64,000 nt of DNA from Betaproteobacteria bacterium (lineage in GTDB: Bacteria; Pseudomonadota; Gammaproteobacteria; Burkholderiales; Casimicrobiaceae). Position 1 is the first letter of the stretch; each line of letters begins with the position of its first letter. This document shows positions 25,190-32,848 of this stretch, in pieces. The position numbers and the translations under genes are program-made. The notes below the pieces were generated by a model. That model had not been told where the DNA came from and did not search any database. It was given only the letters and a program-made list of their open reading frames with translations. The stretch is from positions 1 to 64,000 of the forward strand of contig WRFN01000005.1 in NCBI GenBank assembly GCA_009778785.1. The letters run 5' to 3'.

Positions 25190-25848
25190 GCTACGCGCAG
25201 GCGGCCAAGCCGAAGCTGCACAGAATGAAAAACCTTCTGGGTTTTCCCATTGTCGTCGCCGCGATCCTCTGGTTCATCATGTTCTCGCCGTGGACGGCGC
25301 CGCGCCTGAATTTCTGGTGGGCGATGCTGTTCTCGGCTTCGGTGCTGCTCATCATGAGCGCGGTTTTCGGACGCGACTGGCGACCGCAATTCCGGTTGAG
25401 CGCGCGCGCCGTCGTGATCGGTCTGGTTTCGGCGGCGGTGTTGTGGGGCGTGTTTTATCTGGGACACATGCTGTCAACGATGCTGTTCTCTTTCGCCCAA
25501 CCGCAAGTCGGCGCAATCTACGGATTGCGCGACGGCAACAGCCATGTGTGGATTGCGCTTTTGCTGTTGTTCATCGTCGGGCCGGCGGAAACCATTTTCT
25601 GGCAAGGCTTCGTTCAGCGCACCTTGATGCAACGCTGGGGCAGCCTGAGCGGCTTCGTCGGCACCGTGCTGATTTACAGTTTGGTGCACCTGTGGTCGTT
25701 CAACCTCATGCTGTTGATGGCCGCCGCTATCTGCGGCGCGTTCTGGGGCGGGATGTACGCGCTGCTGAAACCGCGAACGCTGTGGCCGCTGCTGATCTCC
25801 CACGCGGTTTGGGATGTGATGGTGTTTATCGTGTTTCCGATTGGGTGA
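25186..25848 (+). CDS. CPBP-family (CAAX-like) intramembrane protease
   Basis: A 220-residue membrane protein of about 6-7 helices. The ABI/CPBP signature is present: PAETIFWQGFVQR corresponds to EExxxR with the first Glu replaced by Ala, followed by YSLVHLWSFN (FxxxH) and LISHAVWD (HxxxD). Families with this fold include prenyl-protein-processing enzymes and bacteriocin-immunity proteins. It overlaps the menA-like gene by 4 nt, so the two are translationally coupled. The missing first Glu may weaken activity. The function of the pair is not known. Confidence 0.8.
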   Translation: MSYAQAAKPKLHRMKNLLGFPIVVAAILWFIMFSPWTAPRLNFWWAMLFSASVLLIMSAVFGRDWRPQFRLSARAVVIGLVSAAVLWGVFYLGHMLSTMLFSFAQPQVGAIYGLRDGNSHVWIALLLLFIVGPAETIFWQGFVQRTLMQRWGSLSGFVGTVLIYSLVHLWSFNLMLLMAAAICGAFWGGMYALLKPRTLWPLLISHAVWDVMVFIVFPIG

Positions 25849-26066
25849 TGGGGCTTCGCGAAGCGCCCCGACGAAACACGCCGCGCCCCGATGGGCGCGT
25901 TTCAAAAAAGATTGCCCGCGCATGGCCGCTGTCTTTCATCCGGGAGCCGCCCGAATACCGACAGCGCGTTTTTCTCCCCTGCGCGATGGGGTCGGTCTGG
26001 CTGGACCGTCTTTCGTTGCCGCAAACACGGGTGGAAGGCGATGAATGCCTTCCGAAATCTGCTTTG

Positions 26067-26141
26067 CTGCGCACCTTGGAATCGAACCAAGCTCATTCCT
26101 GATTAACAGTCAGGCGCCCACACCTTGCTTGCTCGTGCGCA
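26067..26141 (-). tRNA. tRNA-Asn(GTT), structurally degenerate
   Basis: The minus strand has a 7-bp acceptor (TGCGCAC/GTGCGCA), discriminator G, anticodon arm CCTGA-CTGTTAA-TCAGG giving GTT, and T-arm CTTGG-TTCGATT-CCAAG. Two of the four D-stem pairs are missing, position 8 is G instead of the near-universal U, and the 3' end reads CAA rather than CCA. It may be a decaying or mobile-element-type tRNA. Confidence 0.65.
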
Positions 26142-26165
26142 TCAAAACAGACTTCGTTTTTGTCT

Positions 26166-26240
26166 TGGTAGGAGCACTGGGACTTGAACCCAGACCTGGC
26201 ACCTTAAAAGGGTGCTGCGCTGCCGTTACGCCATACTCCC
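26166..26240 (-). tRNA. tRNA-Lys(TTT)
   Basis: A 75-nt cloverleaf: acceptor GGGAGTA/TGCTCCT with two G-U pairs, D-stem GCGT/GCGC, anticodon arm GCACC-CTTTTAA-GGTGC giving TTT, T-arm CTGGG-TTCAAGT-CCCAG and encoded CCA. The body is unlike usual chromosomal tRNA-Lys, including a short 7-nt D-loop. Confidence 0.9.
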
Positions 26241-26265
26241 GCTACTCTTGGTTGCTACAGAAAAC

Positions 26266-26340
26266 TGGCGCCGCCGGAAAGTATCGAACGTTCCTCTCCT
26301 GCTCTTCAGGCAGGCGCTAATCCGTCTCAGCTACAGCGGC
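26266..26340 (-). tRNA. tRNA-Phe(GAA)
   Basis: A 75-nt cloverleaf with acceptor GCCGCTG/CGGCGGC, D-stem GCTG/TAGC, anticodon arm CCTGC-CTGAAGA-GCAGG giving GAA, and encoded CCA. Position 37 is G rather than the usual A, the T-stem has a C-T mismatch, and position 21 is U instead of A. Confidence 0.87.
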
Positions 26341-26345
26341 AAAAA

Positions 26346-26419
26346 TGGAGCGGGGTACGAGACTCGAACTCGTTTAGCCAGCTTGGAAGGCTGGAGCACA
26401 GCCTATATGCCAACCCCGC
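26346..26419 (-). tRNA. tRNA-Gly(TCC)
   Basis: A 74-nt cloverleaf: acceptor GCGGGGT/ACCCCGC, D-stem GCAT/GTGC, anticodon arm CCAGC-CTTCCAA-GCTGG giving TCC, T-arm ACGAG-TTCGAGT-CTCGT, encoded CCA. It is separated from tRNA-Phe by only 5 nt. Confidence 0.93.
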
Positions 26420-26429
26420 AATAAAAGAG

Positions 26430-26510
26430 TGCGGACAGCCGGACTCGAACCGGCGACCCTCACCTGCCATACTTTGGTCAGGCTTCTTCTGCCAACTGAA
26501 TTATGTCCGC
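26430..26510 (-). tRNA. tRNA-like gene with non-canonical anticodon arm
   Basis: The ends are a clear tRNA: acceptor GCGGACA/TGTCCGC with discriminator A, D-arm ATTCAGTTGGCAGAAG and T-arm GCCGG-TTCGAGT-CCGGC. Between D-stem and T-stem are about 30 nt that give no 5-bp/7-nt anticodon arm with U33. The best fold is CCTG-(A)-CCA-AAGTA-TGG-CAGG, a bulged hairpin with a 5-nt loop. No CCA is encoded (CTC follows). Identity cannot be assigned; it may be a pseudo-tRNA. Confidence 0.6.
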
Positions 26511-26639
26511 AAACCCGGCAGCCGTTTCTTGCTGCCGGAAGATGACCTTCCCGAATTGTCAAAGAGCCATTGACCGGCGTTTTACTTACTGCTCTGCCAT
26601 TGCCGTATCAACTTCAAATGTTTCTAATCACGGGTGCCC

Positions 26640-26679
26640 AAAAACAAAAAGCCCGAACTGCTTTCGCTAATCCGGGCTT
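26640..26679 (-). terminator. Rho-independent terminator within the tRNA cluster
   Basis: On the minus strand AAGCCCG and CGGGCTT form a stem with an internal AGCGAAAGC-like region, followed by TTTTTGTTTTT. It lies between tRNA-Met (upstream) and the remaining five tRNA genes (downstream), so it would separate or attenuate their transcription. Confidence 0.6.
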
Positions 26680-26928
26680 GTTTGGAGCCGTATCTTTTCG
26701 ATGATACGGAATGACTACATGGTCACTCCCCCGGATGATCTGCGATGACCCTTCCACCCAAACCCGAACGCAAAGTGGACCGAGGCATTAAACGCCATGA
26801 GCGAATTCATGGGTTTTTGCGCAAAAGCAAAAGGCGCAAAAAAGCCTGACGTGCCGAAGCGGCCTGTCAAGCGATGTTGCGATGTTGCGATTTGCTGAAG
26901 ATACATTTTCCTGTTCACTTAAGGTTGA

Positions 26929-27003
26929 TGGTAGCGGGAGAAGGATTTGAACCTTCGACCTCCGGGATATGAGCCCGATACGCTGCCGCTGCGCTATCCC
27001 GCC
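26929..27003 (-). tRNA. tRNA-Met(CAT), with initiator-like anticodon stem
   Basis: A 75-nt cloverleaf: acceptor GGCGGGA/TCCCGCT with a terminal G-U pair, D-stem GCGC/GCGT, anticodon arm TCGGG-CTCATAT-CCCGG giving CAT, T-arm GAAGG-TTCAAAT-CCTTC and encoded CCA. The three consecutive G-C pairs flanking the loop and the AGGTCG variable loop recall initiator tRNA, but the 1-72 pair is G-U rather than an initiator mismatch and the loop ends in T. Confidence 0.85.
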
Positions 27004-27086
27004 TGAGCCATTGATGCGCAGTTTGCCAAAGCCAGTAGCGCCATGTCAACTTTTTCCGCAAAAATTTTGCATGGTATGAAAAAAAG

Positions 27087-27115
27087 TTGTGGTATTTGCG
27101 CAACTCGCCTACAAT
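27087..27115 (+). promoter_or_regulatory. Sigma-70 promoter of the XRE gene (leaderless transcript)
   Basis: A -35 TTGTGG (27,087-27,092) and -10 TACAAT (27,110-27,115) are separated by exactly 17 bp. The ATG of the regulator starts 7 nt after the -10, where transcription should begin, so the mRNA is predicted to lack a 5' leader. No Shine-Dalgarno is visible before the ATG. Confidence 0.65.
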
Positions 27116-27121
27116 GGCGCC

Positions 27122-27367
27122 ATGTCGAAACCACACCCCAAGCCTGAAAGAAGGATCATTTGGCGGGTTCGCGTCATGATGGCCGAGCGCGAGATTCGCT
27201 CGGTATCAGAGTTGGCTCGTCGACTGGAACAAGCGGGCGTCCCCATTTCCATCGCACAGTTGGGGCGCCTCATCGATGGCAAGGCGAGCCACTGGAATCA
27301 GCAAGTCATCGAAGGGTTAATGAAGGTTTTTGACTGCGAACTGTCGGACATTCTTCGTTCGCGGTGA
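27122..27367 (+). CDS. Small XRE/Cro-type helix-turn-helix regulator
   Basis: An 81-residue protein consisting almost only of a helix-turn-helix of the Cro/C1 type: SVSELARRLEQAGVPISIAQ then LGRLIDGKASHWN and FDCELSDILRS, the typical helix 2-3 and C-terminal CxxSDIL ending. ATG 27122 is chosen because it coincides with the predicted transcription start; an open frame extending 11 codons upstream would cover the promoter. Small regulators of this kind occur in prophages, toxin-antitoxin loci and plasmids. It adjoins the tRNA cluster, divergent from it. Target unknown. Confidence 0.82.
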   Translation: MSKPHPKPERRIIWRVRVMMAEREIRSVSELARRLEQAGVPISIAQLGRLIDGKASHWNQQVIEGLMKVFDCELSDILRSR

Positions 27368-27428
27368 TTTTTTCAGATTGGCAGGATGGGCTAAGGCGCG
27401 TAGCGCCGTGCCTGGTTTGCCTTTTCTT

Positions 27429-29171
27429 TTACCCGCGATTCAGTTTTTCGATCATTGCTTTGACTTTGTCGGCGTCTTCGGAGCGCACGATGCGCGCGAC
27501 GGCTTTTTGCAACGCGCCGACATCGGCGTTCAGAACGCGCTGTTTGACGGCCAGCAGGCCGGTGGCAGGCATCGAGAATTGTCGCAGCCCCAGCCCCAGC
27601 AGCAGCCACGTCATCTCGGGATCGTCGGCCATTTCGCCGCACAGGGAAATCGGCACTTCGGCCTGATGAGCGCGTTTCAAAATGTGCGCGAGCAAGCGCA
27701 GCATCGCCGGATGGGTCGGGTTGTACAGATGGGAAACGGCTTCGTCGGTGCGATCGACGGCCAACAGGTATTGCGTCAAATCGTTCGTGCCGATGGAGAG
27801 AAAATCGAGTTGTCGCAGGAACGGGCCTAACGCTAGCGCCGCCGACGGCACTTCGATCATGGCGCCGACTTCCAGCGCGCGGTCGAAAGCGATGCCTTTT
27901 TCGTCGAGCTTTTGTTTGGCTTCTTCGATGGCCGCCAGCAGCGGCGGAATTTCATCGCCGCCGCTCAACATCGGCACCAACAGTTTGATTTTGCCGTAAG
28001 CCGAGGCGCGCAGCACGGCGCGCAACTGGGTCATGAACAACGGTTGTTCGGCGAAGCACAAGCGGATGGCGCGCAAGCCCATCGCCGGATTCGGCGCGAC
28101 CCGCGCCAGGCTGTCGATGCCGCCTCGCATTTTGTCGGCGCCGAGGTCGAGGGTGCGCAGCGTTACCGGCCGGCCTTCCATGCCTTCGACGACTTCGCGG
28201 TACGCTTCGAATTGCGTGTCTTCGTCGGGCAAGGCGTCTTGATGGAGATAGAGAAATTCGCTGCGGAACAAGCCAATGCCTTGCGCGCCGGAATCGAGCA
28301 CTTTGTCGAGATCGTCGGAGGCTTCGATGTTCGCCAGCAAGGTCACTTCCACGCCGTCGCGGGTGCGCGGGCGTCGCCGCTTCAGCGTCTTCAACGCTTC
28401 TTGCCGCGATTCCTGAAGTTGTTGCAGCTTGCGGTATTCGGAGAGAATCGCATGATCGGGGTTGACGATCACGGCGCCGTGGGTGCCGTCAACGATCACC
28501 ATTTCGCCGTCGCGCAACATTTGCCGCGCGTGGCGCGTGCCGACCACCGCCGGAATGCCGAGGCCGCGCGCGGCAATCGCAGTGTGCGAAGTCGCGCCGC
28601 CGAGATCGGTGATGAAGGCAACGAAATGGCGACGCTTGAATTGCAGCAAATCGGCCGGCGACAAATCGTGCGCCACCAAAATCATGTGCGAATCATCATC
28701 GCTTTTCGGCAGCGCGCCGGGACGACCCATCAGCCGCTTCAGGATGCGCTCGACGATTTGCATCACGTCAAACTTGCGTTCGCGCAAATACGGGTCTTCA
28801 AACTGCTCGAACTGCGCGACCCAGATGTCCATTTGCTGCACCAGCGCCCATTCGGCGTTGCAGCCGTGTTCGACGATGTAGTTTTTGACGTTGCCGGCGA
28901 GAATTTCATCGTCGAGCATGGTTTCGTGCACATCGATGAACGCTTCGATTTCTTCGGAACGGTCGCCCGAAGTCATCTCGGTGCGCAGCACGTTCAGTTC
29001 CTGACGCACCTCATGAACGGCGCGTTCCAGGCGTCGCACTTCCGTCGACGTTTGATCGGGCGCAATTTCATAATGCGACACTTCGAGCGTGGCATGGGAA
29101 ATGAGGGACGCGCGCCCAATGGCGATTCCCTGAGAAACGCCGATTCCGTGCAACGAAAAAGTGGACGTCAT
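27429..29171 (-). CDS. ptsI: PTS enzyme I (phosphoenolpyruvate-protein phosphotransferase)
   Basis: The cytoplasmic enzyme that transfers phosphate from PEP to HPr. The 580-residue length is normal. The phosphohistidine is in GGATSHTAIAARGLGIP, and the PEP-binding C-terminal barrel shows GIGLFRSEFLYLHQDALPDE, FLSIGTNDLTQYLLAVDR and SLCGEMADDP with the catalytic Cys. The N-terminal HPr-binding domain starts HGIGVSQGIAIGRA. It lies 22 nt after ptsH and is last in the gshB-EIIA-ptsH-ptsI run, an order known in betaproteobacteria where the system is mainly regulatory. Confidence 0.96.
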   Translation of the reverse strand: MTSTFSLHGIGVSQGIAIGRASLISHATLEVSHYEIAPDQTSTEVRRLERAVHEVRQELNVLRTEMTSGDRSEEIEAFIDVHETMLDDEILAGNVKNYIVEHGCNAEWALVQQMDIWVAQFEQFEDPYLRERKFDVMQIVERILKRLMGRPGALPKSDDDSHMILVAHDLSPADLLQFKRRHFVAFITDLGGATSHTAIAARGLGIPAVVGTRHARQMLRDGEMVIVDGTHGAVIVNPDHAILSEYRKLQQLQESRQEALKTLKRRRPRTRDGVEVTLLANIEASDDLDKVLDSGAQGIGLFRSEFLYLHQDALPDEDTQFEAYREVVEGMEGRPVTLRTLDLGADKMRGGIDSLARVAPNPAMGLRAIRLCFAEQPLFMTQLRAVLRASAYGKIKLLVPMLSGGDEIPPLLAAIEEAKQKLDEKGIAFDRALEVGAMIEVPSAALALGPFLRQLDFLSIGTNDLTQYLLAVDRTDEAVSHLYNPTHPAMLRLLAHILKRAHQAEVPISLCGEMADDPEMTWLLLGLGLRQFSMPATGLLAVKQRVLNADVGALQKAVARIVRSEDADKVKAMIEKLNRG

Positions 29172-29193
29172 GTTTGACCAAAAAGCAAAAACA

Positions 29194-29463
29194 TCATTCC
29201 CCTTCGCCGAAATAATCGTTGATCAGCGCTTCGAGCGCTTCGAGCGCCTCGCTTTCTTTTTCGCCACTGGTTTCCAGCGTGACTTTGACGCCCTGACCGG
29301 CGGCCAGCATCATCACGCCCATGATACTCTTGGCGTTGACGCGCCGACCGTTGCGTTCCATGAAAATGTCGCAGGGAAAGCGCGATGCGAGTTGTGTCAG
29401 CTTGGCCGACGCGCGCGCGTGCAGCCCCAGCTTGTTCGGAATGATCGCGTCACGGCGCAGCAT
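29194..29463 (-). CDS. ptsH: HPr phosphocarrier protein
   Basis: An 89-residue HPr. The active His is in NKLGLHARASAKLT and the regulatory Ser region reads NAKSIMGVMMLAAGQG. ATG 29463 is preferred, with GAGGG about 8 nt upstream; the in-frame GTG at 29475 would overlap that site. The start lies within the 3' end of the EIIA gene, indicating translational coupling. It accepts phosphate from enzyme I and passes it to the EIIA encoded upstream. Confidence 0.95.
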   Translation of the reverse strand: MLRRDAIIPNKLGLHARASAKLTQLASRFPCDIFMERNGRRVNAKSIMGVMMLAAGQGVKVTLETSGEKESEALEALEALINDYFGEGE

Positions 29464-29908
29464 CGCAGCAATCACCCTCGTTTTCGCTTTTGTTGTCTTT
29501 CACGCACACCACGCCTTGATAGCCGCCGGACAGCGCTTTTTGCAGCGCCACTTCCAAGCCTTCCTTACGGTAAGTCAGCGCCCGCACCAACATCGGCACA
29601 CTGGCGCCGCACACCAGCGCCACCCGTTGCGGCTCGACCAGTCGTTGCGCGACGCGGTAAGGCGTGGCGCCGCAGATGTCGGTGAAGATCAACACGCCGA
29701 CGCCCTGATCGAGCTCTTCGACCAGCGCTTTGACTTGCGCGAACAGCAGATCGGCGTTGTCGCCCAACTGCGCCGACAACGCCGCGCAAGACGGCGGGCG
29801 CTTGCCCAAGACGTGCGTCAACACTTCGACGAACGCTTCCGCCAGAGGCGCGTGCATCAACAACAGGACTCCGACTTCGGCCGATTGCTTTTCTTCGGAT
29901 GGTTTCAT
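29450..29908 (-). CDS. PTS mannose-type EIIA component
   Basis: A 152-residue single-domain EIIA of the mannose/fructose class. The N-terminal strand GVLLLMHAPLAEAFVEVL carries the phosphorylatable His (usual family form is a SHGxLA context; here the following Gly is Ala). TDICGATPYRVAQRLV is the second conserved segment. No EIIB, EIIC or EIID is nearby, so it probably serves signalling rather than sugar uptake, as proposed for similar betaproteobacterial loci that include an HPr kinase elsewhere. Its end overlaps ptsH by 14 nt. Confidence 0.9.
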   Translation of the reverse strand: MKPSEEKQSAEVGVLLLMHAPLAEAFVEVLTHVLGKRPPSCAALSAQLGDNADLLFAQVKALVEELDQGVGVLIFTDICGATPYRVAQRLVEPQRVALVCGASVPMLVRALTYRKEGLEVALQKALSGGYQGVVCVKDNKSENEGDCCDAAP

Positions 29909-30033
29909 GCGGTCATGATAACTCAGGTTATGGGATGTCGGGAATGAGGCGCACTTAAAAAATGTTTTGTCAGCGGTCGCTTTTCAGGAATAACGCAACA
30001 GCATGACCTTTGCTCATCCCCTTTTACCAGCCG

Positions 30034-30993
30034 TCATTTTTCCGCGACGATTTCTTCGAGTCGGTCGGCCAGCAGTCCCGCTACGTTGAAGCCGGTTTGC
30101 TCGGCGATTTCAGCGAAACAAGTCGGGCTGGTCACATTCACTTCGGTCAAAAAACCGCCGATGACATCAAGACCCACGATCAGCAGCCCCAGTTCCCACA
30201 AAGGCCCTGCCAGCGCTTCGGCGATTTCGCGTTCGCGTTCGGTCAGTGGCATCGCCACGCCGCTGCCGCCCGCTGCCAGATTGCCGCGCGTTTCGCCCGG
30301 CTTCGGAATGCGCGCCAAAGCAAACGGCACGACTTTGCCGCCGAGGATCAGCACCCGCTTGTCGCCGTCGCGGATGGCCGGAATGAAGCGCTGCGCCATC
30401 ACCGAGCGAGCGCCGAAACCGTTCAACGCTTCGATGATCGCGTTGCGGTTGGGATCGTCGGCGCGCACGCGGAACACCGACGCGCCGCCCATGCCGTCGA
30501 GCGGTTTCAAAATCGCGTCGCCGTGTTCGTCGATGAACGCTTGCAGCGTCGCCGGTTGTCGCGTCACCAGCGTCGGCGCGATGAATTGAGGAAAGCGCAG
30601 AATCGCCATCTTCTCGTTGAAGTCGCGCACGCTCTGCGGTTGGTTGAACACGCGCACGCCGGCGCGCTCGGCGAATTCCAGCGCGTAAGTGGCGTACACA
30701 TACTCCATGTCGAACGGCGGGTCTTTGCGCATCATCACGATGTCGAACGCCGTCAACGGCATTCGCGTCGCCGCGTCCTCGCCGTACCAGCGGGCGTTGT
30801 CGTCGAACACCGCGATTTTTCGCGCCGTTGCTGACGCCTCGCTCTTTGCTTCGTCGCCGCTGACCGCCAGTTCGCCGATTTCGCAGGCGTAGATCGCGTG
30901 TCCGCGCTTTGCCAGCGCTCGCATCATCGCCACGCTGGAATCTTTGTACGGCTTGAGCCCGGCCAGCGGATCGAGAATGAAAAGAAGATTCAT
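30034..30993 (-). CDS. gshB: Glutathione synthetase
   Basis: An ATP-grasp ligase that joins gamma-glutamylcysteine and glycine. At 319 aa it has the usual prokaryotic length. The N-terminal domain begins LLFILDPLAGLKPYKDSSVA and includes MMRKDPPFDMEYVYATY (substrate-binding). The ATP-grasp glycine loop is KPLDGMGGASVFR and the metal-binding end is VNVTSPTCF. gshA, often next to it in relatives, is not in the window. It leads the PTS genes, separated from EIIA by 125 nt. Confidence 0.95.
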   Translation of the reverse strand: MNLLFILDPLAGLKPYKDSSVAMMRALAKRGHAIYACEIGELAVSGDEAKSEASATARKIAVFDDNARWYGEDAATRMPLTAFDIVMMRKDPPFDMEYVYATYALEFAERAGVRVFNQPQSVRDFNEKMAILRFPQFIAPTLVTRQPATLQAFIDEHGDAILKPLDGMGGASVFRVRADDPNRNAIIEALNGFGARSVMAQRFIPAIRDGDKRVLILGGKVVPFALARIPKPGETRGNLAAGGSGVAMPLTEREREIAEALAGPLWELGLLIVGLDVIGGFLTEVNVTSPTCFAEIAEQTGFNVAGLLADRLEEIVAEK

Positions 30994-31012
30994 CGCCCCT
31001 CCTTTATAAAAA

Positions 31013-32845
31013 TTACTCTACCGTCACGCTCTTCGCCAGATTGCGCGGCTTATCGACATCGGTGCCGCGAATCACGGCGCTGTGATACGCCAGCAGTTGC
31101 AACGGCGCGACGTGAACTATCGGCGACAGCAAGCTGGCGTGCTCCGGGACGCGCAACACATGAAGGCCGTCACCGGCGGCAAGATGGCTGTCTAAATCGG
31201 CGACGACGTACAACTCGGCGCCGCGCGCCCGCACTTCCTGCAAGTTGGATTTGAGTTTTTCGAGCAGTGCGTTGTTCGGCGCAATCGCTACCACCGGCAT
31301 GCCGGCATCGACCAGCGCCAGCGGCCCGTGCTTCAATTCACCTGCCGGATACGCTTCGGCGTGAATGTACGAAATTTCCTTGAGCTTCAACGCGCCTTCT
31401 TGCGCAATCGGAAAATGCAGTCCCCGGCCGAGAAACAAAGCGTGCGCCTTGTGCGTGAACGCTTGCGCCCAAGCGATGATTTGCGGTTCCAGCCCCAGCG
31501 CCGCTTGCATCGCCGACGGCAAGTGACGCAACGCCCGCAGCCAGAACATTTCTTCTTCGGCGGACAAGCGACCGCGCTCTTTCGCCAGCGTCAACGCCAG
31601 CAGGAAAAGCGCCACCAGTTGTGTCGTGAAGGCTTTGGTCGAAGCCACGCCGATCTCCACGCCGGCGCGGGTCAAATAACGCAACACCGTTTGCCGCACC
31701 ATCACGCTGGTGGCGACGTTGCAGATTGACAAAGTGTGAACGTGTCCCAACGCTTTTGCGTGATTGAGCGCCGCCAGCGTGTCGGCGGTTTCGCCCGACT
31801 GCGACACCACGATCACCAGCGCGCGCGGATTCGGCACGCTGTCGCGGTAACGGTACTCGCTGGCAATCTCCACCTGACAGGGCAACTGCGCCAGCGATTC
31901 GATCCACTGTTTGGCGACTTGTCCGGCGTAATGACTGGTGCCGCACGCCAGAATCAAAACGCTGTCGATTTTGGCAAAAATTTCCGCCGCGGGCGCGCCG
32001 AACAACATCGGCGTCACCGTCTCCACACCTTCGAGTGTATCGGCGATGGCGCGCGGTTGCTCGAAAATTTCTTTCTGCATGAAGTGGCGGTAGGGGCCAA
32101 GCTCGGCCTGCGCCGCACTCGCTTCAAGTTGAATGAAGGGGCGTTCGATCTCTTCGCCGTTGCGGTTGCAACAAACGATGGCGTCGCGAGTTAAATCGAC
32201 GACATCGCCTTCTTCGAGATAGGCGATGCGCTGCGTGGCCGACAACAGCGCTGTCGCATCCGACGCCAGATAAGAACCGTCTTCATTACGGCCGATCACC
32301 AGCGGACTGCCGAAGCGCGCGCCGACCAGACGCCCCGGCTCGCGCGCCGAGATTACGGCAATCGCGTAAGCGCCGGTCAACTGTCGCACCGTCGCCTGCA
32401 CGGCGCGACGCAAATCCTTGTTGGCGTCGCCGTGCCAATGTTTGTGAACGAGATGCGCGATCACTTCGGAGTCGGTTTGCGTGATGAAATCATAACCTTC
32501 CGCCTTGAGCACTTCGCGCAGCGTTTCGTAATTCTCAATGATCCCGTTGTGAACCAGCGCAATTTCATTGTGCGAAGTGTGCGGGTGCGCGTTGGTTTCG
32601 CTCGGCTTGCCGTGCGTTGCCCAGCGCGTGTGCGAAATGCCGGTCGTTGCGTGAATGTCGCGGGCGCGCGCTTGCGCGGCGAGATCGGCGACGCGCGCCG
32701 TGCTCACCAGGCGATCGAGTTTTTTCGTTGCATGCACGACCGCCAAACCGGTCGAATCATAACCGCGATACTCGAGGCGGGCGATCCCCTCCAGAAGTAC
32801 CGGAACAATATCGTTTGCCGCGACCGCGCCGACGATTCCGCACAT
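31013..32845 (-). CDS. glmS: Glutamine-fructose-6-phosphate aminotransferase (isomerizing)
   Basis: Makes glucosamine 6-phosphate, the entry to peptidoglycan and LPS amino-sugar synthesis. The 610 residues contain the N-terminal glutaminase domain starting with the catalytic Cys (MCGIVGAVA), the [10 protein letters not shown] loop, two SIS domains with [10 protein letters not shown] and [12 protein letters not shown], and the invariant C-terminus [11 protein letters not shown]. It follows glmU by 3 nt, so both steps to UDP-GlcNAc are encoded in one operon. I saw no glmS ribozyme, as expected outside Firmicutes. Confidence 0.97.
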   Translation of the reverse strand: MCGIVGAVAANDIVPVLLEGIARLEYRGYDSTGLAVVHATKKLDRLVSTARVADLAAQARARDIHATTGISHTRWATHGKPSETNAHPHTSHNEIALVHNGIIENYETLREVLKAEGYDFITQTDSEVIAHLVHKHWHGDANKDLRRAVQATVRQLTGAYAIAVISAREPGRLVGARFGSPLVIGRNEDGSYLASDATALLSATQRIAYLEEGDVVDLTRDAIVCCNRNGEEIERPFIQLEASAAQAELGPYRHFMQKEIFEQPRAIADTLEGVETVTPMLFGAPAAEIFAKIDSVLILACGTSHYAGQVAKQWIESLAQLPCQVEIASEYRYRDSVPNPRALVIVVSQSGETADTLAALNHAKALGHVHTLSICNVATSVMVRQTVLRYLTRAGVEIGVASTKAFTTQLVALFLLALTLAKERGRLSAEEEMFWLRALRHLPSAMQAALGLEPQIIAWAQAFTHKAHALFLGRGLHFPIAQEGALKLKEISYIHAEAYPAGELKHGPLALVDAGMPVVAIAPNNALLEKLKSNLQEVRARGAELYVVADLDSHLAAGDGLHVLRVPEHASLLSPIVHVAPLQLLAYHSAVIRGTDVDKPRNLAKSVTVE

Positions 32846-32848
32846 GGT

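Noticed and set aside
25849..25925. Hairpins GGGGCTTCGCGAAGCGCCCC and CGCGCCCCGATGGGCGCG as CRISPR repeats or terminators
   Set aside because: They are different from each other, occur once, and lack a following T-run; left as unclassified palindromes after the CPBP gene.
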